Positions 7,086 to 11,817 of a DNA stretch of 11,817 bases are shown here, piece by piece. The stretch lies in assembly GCA_044348665.1 (NCBI GenBank), contig JBIKSI010000117.1:1-11817 (forward strand). Direction: 5' to 3'. The notes under the pieces are model-generated. The model saw only the letters and a program-made list of their open reading frames with translations, was not told where the DNA came from and did no database searches. The position numbers and the translations under genes are program-made. Every line of letters starts with the position of its first letter. The first letter of the stretch is position 1. Origin of the DNA: M2408 sp044348665. GTDB taxonomy: Bacteria > Bacteroidota > Bacteroidia > Flavobacteriales_D > Crocinitomicaceae.

Positions 7086-8230
7086 TTAGAAACTCTTGAT
7101 TTTTCGGAGGTGTAAAAAATCCACGGAATTAAAAAGGCATAAAACAAGTCTAAAATCGGGAACAGAGCTACAAAACCTTTCGCCTTTAACTTGAATAAAC
7201 ACTTTCCTTGAATCCACCATTTGAGTATTATGATTAATGCAAATAACATGCTCGAAAAAATTCGATACTCGCTATCAACTACCAAAAATACAAAAGAAAT
7301 CCATGCTAAAATCAAACTTAGCGGATAGATTCCTAACAATAGTTTTTTAATAACTTGATATTTGCCAGATGTGGTGTAATGTCGTGTTTTTTGCAAAACC
7401 CAATCTGCCCAAGTTTTTTTGGCCTTCGATTCGCAAAATGTCTCCGGATTTACCTGAATGCAGTAGTTTTTCTTTTTGGCAGTTTCTTGCACGAATAAAT
7501 CATCGTCGCCCGAAATAACAGAATAATGAGACTTAAATCCATTTACGGAATTGAATAATTTTTTCGTATAAGCCATGTTTCTACCAATTCCCATGTATGG
7601 AATTTTTGCTAAGGCGAAGGAGAAATAATTCATGGCGATCATGGCGGTGTCTAAACGAATGATTTTATTTAAAAAGCCTGATTCAATTTTGTAGGGTGCA
7701 TAGCCAAGAACCAATTCTTTTTTGTCTGAAAATTTTGAAACCATCTGAAAAATCCAATTTTCACTTGCTGGTGCACAATCTGCATCTGTTAGGAGCAAAA
7801 TTTCATGAGAAGCGGCTTTAATTCCGAGAGATAAAGGGAATTTTTTTCCTGTTCCCAAATGTTTACTTCGCTCTACCTCAACCACTTTAAGTCGTGTTGG
7901 ATATTGTAATTTAAAAGCATTGAGTACGTTGTAAGAATCATCAATTGACTGGTGATTTACTACAACAACCTCAAAATTAGGGTAGTTTTGATTTAAAATT
8001 AAAGGTAAAAAATGGTATAAATTATCGGATTCATTTCGAGCCGCTATTACAACGGAAACCCAAGGTAGATTTTTGTCTGTTTGCGCAAAATTTTGAACAT
8101 TTTTATCCTTGTAAAATGCAAAACGGATGTAAATAAAGGAAATATACAAAAGCTGAACAAACAACATCAAAGCAAAAATGCAAAATGTGTAAAATGCGAT
8201 GTTGATTTCAAAACTTGGTACTATTTCCAT
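7076..8230 (-). CDS. Membrane-bound family 2 (GT-A) glycosyltransferase
   Basis: This 384-residue protein has an N-terminal membrane helix (about 14-36), a cytosolic GT-A catalytic domain (about 56-290) and three C-terminal hydrophobic segments (about 297-317, 322-340 and 352-373), the layout of processive or lipid-acceptor GT2 enzymes. Catalytic-domain landmarks are WVSVVIAARNESDNL (57-71), the DxD metal/nucleotide motif in LLLTDADC (145-152, D149 and D151), SGDDDLF (240-246) where the catalytic base is expected, and QKTRHY (280-285) in the position of the QxxRW motif. The first sugar-nucleotide loop reads VVNHQSIDDS (90-99) in place of the usual VVDDGSTDDS, so the leading acidic pair is lost; I cannot tell whether that changes the donor. 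Donor and acceptor are unknown. It is the first gene of a two-gene unit with the sigma factor and is divergent from tgt. Confidence 0.88.
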   Translation of the reverse strand: MEIVPSFEINIAFYTFCIFALMLFVQLLYISFIYIRFAFYKDKNVQNFAQTDKNLPWVSVVIAARNESDNLYHFLPLILNQNYPNFEVVVVNHQSIDDSYNVLNAFKLQYPTRLKVVEVERSKHLGTGKKFPLSLGIKAASHEILLLTDADCAPASENWIFQMVSKFSDKKELVLGYAPYKIESGFLNKIIRLDTAMIAMNYFSFALAKIPYMGIGRNMAYTKKLFNSVNGFKSHYSVISGDDDLFVQETAKKKNYCIQVNPETFCESKAKKTWADWVLQKTRHYTTSGKYQVIKKLLLGIYPLSLILAWISFVFLVVDSEYRIFSSMLFALIIILKWWIQGKCLFKLKAKGFVALFPILDLFYAFLIPWIFYTSEKSRVSKWK

Positions 8231-8264
8231 TTTTCAGACTACAATTTTAACGAATATCTTTCTG

Positions 8265-8272
8265 CAAAGATG
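8265..8272 (-). promoter_or_regulatory. -7-like box for the glycosyltransferase-sigma unit
   Basis: Read on the - strand this is CATCTTTG, one mismatch from TAnnTTTG, and it ends 34 bases before the glycosyltransferase ATG. It is the mirror image of the tgt box at 8293-8300. No TTG-type -33 element is obvious. Confidence 0.35.
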
Positions 8273-8292
8273 AGAAGCTTTAGTAAATAGTT

Positions 8293-8300
8293 TATCTTTG
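8293..8300 (+). promoter_or_regulatory. -7 promoter box for tgt
   Basis: TATCTTTG is an exact TAnnTTTG match that ends 24 bases before the ATG at 8325. The in-frame TTG at 8298-8300 lies within this box, which argues against it as the tgt start. No clear -33 element is seen. Confidence 0.6.
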
Positions 8301-8324
8301 TGCAGATTTTTTATCAACAAAGAT

Positions 8325-9455
8325 ATGCACTTTGATTTACATAAGACAGATAAGCTAACAAAAGCACGTGCTGGAAGCTTTCATACAGACCATGGAGTAA
8401 TCGAAACTCCAATATTTATGCCTGTTGGAACAGTTGGCTCCGTGAAAGGAGTTCATCAGCAAGAACTTCGTGAAGATGTGGAAGCTCAAATTATTTTAGG
8501 AAATACCTATCATTTATATTTACGTCCAGGAACAAATGTCTTGGAAAAAGCAGGTGGATTGCATCAATTTATGGGTTGGGAACGACCAATTTTAACGGAT
8601 AGTGGTGGATATCAAGTGTATTCTTTGTCGAGTTCAAACAAAATTAAGGAAGAAGGCGTGAAATTTCAATCGCATTTAGATGGAAGTTATCATTTTTTTA
8701 CTCCTGAAAAGGCAATCGACATTCAGCGTTCTATCGGTGGAGATATCATCATGGCATTTGATGAATGTACGCCTTATCCCTGTGATTATGGATACGCGAA
8801 AAGATCCATGCACATGACGCACCGTTGGCTGAAAAGATGTTTCGAACAAATGGAGAAAACGGAACCAAAATACGGTTACGAACAAGCCTTATTTCCAATC
8901 GTCCAAGGAAGTACTTACAAAGATTTGAGAAAAGAATCTGCTGAAACAATTGCTTCTCACGACGCTATAGGAAATGCCATTGGAGGTTTATCAGTGGGAG
9001 AACCAGCAGAAGATATGTACGAAATGACAGATTTGGTTTGTTCAATTTTGCCAACAGAAAAACCCCGTTATTTGATGGGAGTTGGAACACCAATTAATAT
9101 TTTGGAAAGTATCGCTCTTGGAGTGGATATGATGGACTGCGTAATGCCTTCCAGAAATGCCCGTCATGGTTTATTGTACACAAGCGAAGGAACAATTAAC
9201 ATTAAAAACGAAAAGTGGGCAACAGATTTTTCTCCTTTAGATGAAAATGGAACTGCTTACGTGGATAAAGTGTATACCAAAGCATATTTGAGACATTTAA
9301 TCAAAGCGAACGAATATTTAGGCATTCAAATTGCTACGATTCATAACTTAGCATTTTATTTAGCCCTTGTGAAAGAAGCCCGAAGAAGAATTATCGATGG
9401 TACTTTTGCAGCATGGAAAGATGAAATGGTGAAGAAATTGGGGCGACGACTTTGA
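8325..9455 (+). CDS. tgt: tRNA-guanine transglycosylase (queuine tRNA-ribosyltransferase)
   Basis: This enzyme exchanges guanine-34 of GUN-anticodon tRNAs for preQ1, the first tRNA-level step of queuosine synthesis. It is a TIM-barrel protein of 376 residues from the ATG at 8325, equal to the usual family length. The open frame extends to a TTG at 8298, but that codon sits inside the -7 box, and MHFDLHKTD is the standard N-terminus. Signatures: GNTYHLYLRPG (59-69), TDSGGYQVYS (91-100) with the base-binding aspartate D92, MAFDECTP (143-150), GGLSVGEP (220-227), RYLMGVGTP (248-256), and MMDCVMPSRNARHG (269-282) with the expected nucleophile D271. The CxCxxC zinc site expected after PLDE is absent (GTAYVD at 309-314), although the fourth ligand, H340 in TIHNLAFY, remains. 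As far as I recall, this loss is common in Bacteroidota Tgt proteins. Confidence 0.96.
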   Translation: MHFDLHKTDKLTKARAGSFHTDHGVIETPIFMPVGTVGSVKGVHQQELREDVEAQIILGNTYHLYLRPGTNVLEKAGGLHQFMGWERPILTDSGGYQVYSLSSSNKIKEEGVKFQSHLDGSYHFFTPEKAIDIQRSIGGDIIMAFDECTPYPCDYGYAKRSMHMTHRWLKRCFEQMEKTEPKYGYEQALFPIVQGSTYKDLRKESAETIASHDAIGNAIGGLSVGEPAEDMYEMTDLVCSILPTEKPRYLMGVGTPINILESIALGVDMMDCVMPSRNARHGLLYTSEGTINIKNEKWATDFSPLDENGTAYVDKVYTKAYLRHLIKANEYLGIQIATIHNLAFYLALVKEARRRIIDGTFAAWKDEMVKKLGRRL

Positions 9456-9462
9456 GAATGAT

Positions 9463-9484
9463 GCACTTCGACAAGCTCAGTGTG
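9463..9484 (+). repeat. Short dispersed repeat with ACTTCGACAAGCTCAGT core
   Basis: GCACTTCGACAAGCTCAGTG sits 8 bases after the tgt stop. CACT and AGTG at its ends are complementary. From memory, near-identical CTTCGACAAGCTCAG sequences recur between genes in many bacterial genomes as REP-like elements. A diverged copy of the core forms the apex of the hairpin at 6167-6280. Confidence 0.6.
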
Positions 9485-9486
9485 AA

Positions 9487-9521
9487 AATAATAAATGATG
9501 AATTATGAATGATAAATGATA
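9487..9521 (+). repeat. Degenerate heptamer tandem array, family AATGATR
   Basis: Five in-register 7-base units (AATAATA, AATGATG, AATTATG, then AATGATA twice) are followed by a decayed sixth (AATGCAA at 9522-9528). The period equals that of the NWAGAYR arrays, but the unit differs. It lies in the spacer between tgt and the LptF/G-type gene. Confidence 0.7.
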
Positions 9522-9536
9522 AATGCAACTGTACAA

Positions 9537-9585
9537 AGTCTTTCGTCTAATATCTATTATCTAATGTCTATAATCTAATATCTTA
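9537..9585 (-). repeat. Degenerate heptamer tandem array, family NWAGAYR, opposite orientation
   Basis: Seven consecutive 7-base units with no gap. On the - strand they read as TAAGATA, TTAGATT, ATAGACA and further variants ending in AAAGACT; every unit has AGA at positions 3-5. It is the same family as 6057-6126 but inverted, and it ends 9 bases before the ATG of the downstream permease gene, within the region that would be that gene's leader. Confidence 0.82.
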
Positions 9586-9594
9586 AAATCCAAA

Positions 9595-10668
9595 ATGTCC
9601 TTAATAGACAAATACATCATCAAAAAATTCTTGTCAACATTCTTTTTTATGTTGGGGGTTGTGATGTTATTTTCTACCGTTTTTGATATTTCCTCTCGTT
9701 TGGGCGAATTTATTGATAACAATGCGACGATTTCTGGGATAATTTTCAAGTATTACGTCAATTTCATTATTTATTACGGAAATACTTTTTCAGCATTAAT
9801 TATTTTTCTTTCGGTGATTTGGTTCACAGCTAAAATGGCACAAGATTCTGAAATTATTCCATTAATGTTCAGTGGAAAACCATTTACGCGCATCTTAAAA
9901 CCTTATTTCATTGCTGCAACCATTTTGGTAATAATTTCCTTGTTTCTAAATCATTTTATTATTCCAAGATCGAATAAGGTTCGCTTGGATTTTGAGGAAC
10001 AATATTACCGTGACCGCATGTTTGTGGAAAATTATCATGCTCAATTCCCAGGAAATAAAATCGTTTATTTTACAAGTTATTTGAGTGATGAAAACATTGT
10101 AAACGACCTAAAAATTGAAATTTGGACCAAAGATGGTAAGCCAAGTCACTACATTCATGCAAAGACAGCAATGAATACACGCGGAACGCATAAATGGAAA
10201 TTGAACAACTATTACATTCGAAAAATTGGTAACCCAAGGGATGAATTGCACAGTGGCATTGCATTAGACACGGTTTTTAATTTTACCATCGAGGAAATGG
10301 CAATTCGTGAAAACAGGGCAGAGACCATGACTTTTACGGAGTTAAAGAAATTCATTGAGATGGAAAAAAGAAAAGGAAATCCAAAAATTCCCGATTATGA
10401 AATCATGCTGCATCAGCGAACTTCTTTGCCTTTCGCAACCTATGTTTTAACCTTGATGGGGATTGCAGTTTCCAGCAGAAAAAAACGCGGTGGAATTGGT
10501 ATCAATATTGCAATTGGGCTACTTTTTGTTTTTATCTACATTTTTACGATGCAAGTAACCACAGTTGCCGCCAAAAATGTTGGTTTCCCGCCAATCATTG
10601 CTGTTTGGGTTCCGAATGTTTTATTTGGAATTATGGGTTACATCATGTACCGTTTGGCGCCAAAGTGA
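9595..10668 (+). CDS. LptF/LptG family permease (YjgP/YjgQ)
   Basis: This 357-residue protein is a membrane subunit of the LptB2FG transporter, which extracts lipopolysaccharide from the inner membrane and feeds it to the periplasmic bridge. Six hydrophobic segments fit the family: about 12-31, 56-76, 102-122, then 276-293, 302-321 and 332-353. The intervening periplasmic beta-jellyroll domain covers about 125-265. Signatures are MSLIDKYIIKKFLSTF (1-16), FSGKPFTRILKPYF (92-105) in the coupling-helix region that contacts the LptB ATPase, and LPFATYVLTLMGIAVSSRKKRGG (278-300). Whether it is the F or G paralogue cannot be settled by eye, so no symbol is given; the family length (about 360) matches both. 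It follows tgt on the same strand after a repeat-filled spacer of 139 bases, with no TAnnTTTG box visible, so it may be read from tgt. Confidence 0.88.
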   Translation: MSLIDKYIIKKFLSTFFFMLGVVMLFSTVFDISSRLGEFIDNNATISGIIFKYYVNFIIYYGNTFSALIIFLSVIWFTAKMAQDSEIIPLMFSGKPFTRILKPYFIAATILVIISLFLNHFIIPRSNKVRLDFEEQYYRDRMFVENYHAQFPGNKIVYFTSYLSDENIVNDLKIEIWTKDGKPSHYIHAKTAMNTRGTHKWKLNNYYIRKIGNPRDELHSGIALDTVFNFTIEEMAIRENRAETMTFTELKKFIEMEKRKGNPKIPDYEIMLHQRTSLPFATYVLTLMGIAVSSRKKRGGIGINIAIGLLFVFIYIFTMQVTTVAAKNVGFPPIIAVWVPNVLFGIMGYIMYRLAPK

Positions 10669-10710
10669 TTGTTTTCGTGCCTTGAACTGTTTTTTTTGTA
10701 AATCTCAAAA

Positions 10711-10748
10711 CAAAATTTGCTAGAATTAGTAGCTGAAAAGCAATTTTG
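10711..10748. terminator. Candidate bidirectional terminator hairpin between convergent genes
   Basis: CAAAATTTGC (10711-10720) pairs with GCAATTTTG (10740-10748) with one bulged base. T-rich sequence follows on the - strand side, less so on the + side. It lies between the convergent permease and HTH genes, where a shared terminator would be expected. An alternative small GCTA/TAGC stem overlaps the loop. Confidence 0.35.
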
Positions 10749-10779
10749 ACAGTAAAAGTTGTGTCTCTCATCTGGTAAC

Positions 10780-11088
10780 TCACTTTTTCTTCAACAACTC
10801 ATTATATTCTTCCAAAAGTGCGTAATATTTTTCACGCCAATAATTCAAATCTCTATTTCCGTACTGTTCAATAGGTTCAGCCATACTAGTCTGCATCAAC
10901 TTCAAATCATCAGAAAAATCATGGTGTAATATCTTTCCTATTTCTAAAACTGTTTCATACGGAACATTTGGATTTTCAAACATCAAGTACATCCAACGGC
11001 GGCTTTTACCCAGTTTTGCAGCAATTTTTGAGATAGCTAAACCACTGTTTCTCACTGCTTGCTCAATAATTTCTCCCCTGTGTTCCAT
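10780..11088 (-). CDS. Small HTH (Cro/XRE-like) DNA-binding protein
   Basis: This 102-residue cytosolic protein has an N-terminal helix-turn-helix and a charged helical tail. From the ATG at 11088, residues 6-60 form the DNA-binding part: EIIEQAVRNSGLAISKIAAK leading into LGKSRRWMYLMFENPNVPYE, with ISKIAAKLGKSRRWMYLMFE as the likely HTH. VLEIGKILHHDFSDDL then completes the helical bundle. Residues about 80-102 (NYWREKYYALLEEYNELLKKK) look like a dimerising amphipathic helix. An in-frame TTG at 11097 would add three residues, but it lies in promoter-like sequence and lacks support. It is divergent from the secreted-protein gene at 11199 with 110 bases between the two ATGs, which makes it a candidate regulator of that gene or of itself; this is inference from position. 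Its target is unknown. Confidence 0.8.
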   Translation of the reverse strand: MEHRGEIIEQAVRNSGLAISKIAAKLGKSRRWMYLMFENPNVPYETVLEIGKILHHDFSDDLKLMQTSMAEPIEQYGNRDLNYWREKYYALLEEYNELLKKK

Positions 11089-11158
11089 AATACACAAAAT
11101 TGAGACAAAATAAGTGAAATAAATTTACCTTAAATTACACATTAATGAGAAATTGTTT

Positions 11159-11166
11159 TATATTTG
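11159..11166 (+). promoter_or_regulatory. -7 promoter box for the T9SS cargo unit
   Basis: TATATTTG is an exact TAnnTTTG match that ends 32 bases before the ATG at 11199. No -33 TTG is evident at the usual spacing. The region between it and the divergent HTH gene is very AT-rich. Confidence 0.6.
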
Positions 11167-11198
11167 TGTGAAATTTTTTCAATTAATTTAATTTTACT

Positions 11199-11669
11199 AT
11201 GAAGAAAATAGTTACAAGTTTTATTCTAAATATTGGCATATTAAGCTTTTTTAGTGCTCAATCAAACATTGTCGTTTCAGGATCAAATGCAACAGGAAAT
11301 GGAGGAAGTTTTAGTGCATCAGTTGGTCAAATTGATTATATTTCAGCAACTGGAAGTGGCGGCTCTTTAAACCAAGGAAATCAACAAGCGTTTGAAATTT
11401 TTGAAAACAGCATCGAGGAAAACAATCTAATTAATGTTAGTATTTTTCCTAATCCCACAAATGAATATGTTGTTTTAAAATTTAATGAATCAACTATATT
11501 GAATTTATTTTATCAGCTTATTGATATTAATGGAAAAGAAATTTATTTATCAAATGTTCAACTAACTGAGCAAAAAATAGATTTTCAATTCTTGGGGAAG
11601 GGTCAATATGTCTTGAATATTTTACACGAAAATCAATCAATCAAATCATATAAAATAATTAAAAACTAA
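11199..11669 (+). CDS. Short secreted protein with T9SS type A sorting domain
   Basis: This 156-residue exported protein has a signal peptide (1-20, cleavage likely after SFFSA, leaving an N-terminal Gln). A short Gly/Ser-rich module at 24-67 (GNGGSFSASVGQIDY, then SLNQGNQQAFEI) resembles the SVGQ...QGVQQPYEI segment that often precedes sorting domains in Bacteroidota cargo. The type A T9SS C-terminal domain covers about 78-156: NVSIFPNPTNEYVVLKF, LIDINGKEIY and the final YVLNILHENQSIKSYKIIKN. T9SS would carry it across the outer membrane and attach or release it. There is no catalytic domain, so it is almost only an export tag with a small head. The next secreted-protein gene starts 4 bases after its stop, so the two are clearly co-expressed. 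Function is unknown. Confidence 0.88.
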   Translation: MKKIVTSFILNIGILSFFSAQSNIVVSGSNATGNGGSFSASVGQIDYISATGSGGSLNQGNQQAFEIFENSIEENNLINVSIFPNPTNEYVVLKFNESTILNLFYQLIDINGKEIYLSNVQLTEQKIDFQFLGKGQYVLNILHENQSIKSYKIIKN

Positions 11670-11673
11670 AACA

Positions 11674-11817
11674 ATGAAAAAAATAATATTATTTACAGCT
11701 TTCATGTACACTTTCTTGGTTAATGCGCAAGTACCGCAAAAAATGAGTTACCAAGCAGTAGTAAGAAATTCCAACAACCAATTGATTCAAAACAATGCGG
11801 TTGGAATGAGAATATCC
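11674..11817 (+). CDS. Secreted protein, N-terminal fragment (cut by window edge)
   Basis: The open frame runs from the ATG to the window end (48 residues) without a stop. Residues 1-18 (MKKIILFTAFMYTFLVNA) are a signal peptide with cleavage likely before Gln19. The mature start VPQKMSYQAVVRNSNNQLIQ followed by NNAVGMRIS is a motif I recognise from the N-terminus of large secreted Bacteroidota proteins, several of which carry repeats, tail-fibre-like ends or sorting domains. What follows here cannot be seen. The spacing of only 4 bases from the T9SS cargo gene indicates one operon. Confidence 0.85.
   Translation, partial: MKKIILFTAFMYTFLVNAQVPQKMSYQAVVRNSNNQLIQNNAVGMRIS

Noticed and set aside
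8081..8290. A 69-codon + strand frame over the start of the glycosyltransferase gene
   Set aside because: It is mostly antisense to the glycosyltransferase N-terminus and its end crosses the divergent promoter region; no recognisable protein.
8298..8324. TTG at 8298 as an upstream start for tgt
   Set aside because: It lies within an exact TAnnTTTG -7 box, and the nine extra residues have no family counterpart; the ATG at 8325 gives the standard N-terminus and length.
6057..9585. Tandem arrays as CRISPR, or as ends of an invertible segment carrying the sigma, glycosyltransferase and tgt genes
   Set aside because: Units are 7 bases with no spacers, so not CRISPR. The two arrays are inverted, but too diverged and too short for efficient homologous recombination, and no recombinase gene is nearby.
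11089..11097. TTG at 11097 as the start of the HTH gene
   Set aside because: It adds only three residues, is a rare start codon, and sits in AT-rich promoter-like sequence; the ATG at 11088 is a better start.

Overview
The window looks like a piece of a Flavobacteriia-type (Bacteroidota) chromosome, possibly from the Fluviicola/Crocinitomicaceae side, though I cannot fix the genus. The evidence is AT-rich DNA, genes without clear Shine-Dalgarno sequences, repeated TAnnTTTG boxes (the Bacteroidota -7 element) upstream of genes, a type IX secretion (T9SS) C-terminal sorting domain, and a Tgt that lacks the usual zinc cysteines. Most of the window is housekeeping and cell-envelope functions. There is no prophage, transposase, CRISPR array, rRNA or tRNA that I can see.

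Layout. (1) 76-2317, + strand: a NatB-like ABC-2 permease overlaps by 8 bases a GTG-started Ppx/GppA phosphatase. (2) 2392-3516: dnaN with its own -7 box and a strong terminator. (3) 3629-6081: a two-gene polysaccharide unit, a Wzz-like chain-length/co-polymerase protein followed by an O-antigen ligase/polymerase-type membrane protein. (4) 6057-6479: a gene-poor interval with a degenerate 7-base tandem array that runs into the end of the ligase ORF, then a large structured hairpin element, then featureless DNA. (5) 8230-6480, - strand: a membrane GT2 glycosyltransferase overlaps an ECF sigma factor by 10 bases. (6) 8325-10668, + strand: tgt, transcribed divergently from the glycosyltransferase through mirror-image -7 boxes, then a repeat-filled spacer and an LptF/LptG-family permease. 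(7) 11088-10780, - strand: a small HTH protein, divergent from (8) 11199-11817, + strand: a minimal T9SS cargo protein and the start of a second secreted protein cut off by the window edge.

Functional links. Envelope functions dominate: polysaccharide chain-length control and polymerisation/ligation, a membrane glycosyltransferase translationally linked to an ECF sigma factor, an LPS-export permease, and T9SS cargo. The most unusual material is non-coding. Three 7-base-period arrays of two sequence families (NWAGAYR and AATGATR) lie in two gene junctions. The two NWAGAYR arrays are in opposite orientation, and each sits near a copy of an ACTTCGA...CTCAGT core. At the first junction that core is the apex of a long hairpin with conserved-looking ends, which recalls structured repeats of flavobacterial genomes. 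I see no clear new defence or biosynthetic system; the heptad/hairpin repeat complex is the best candidate for something under-described.
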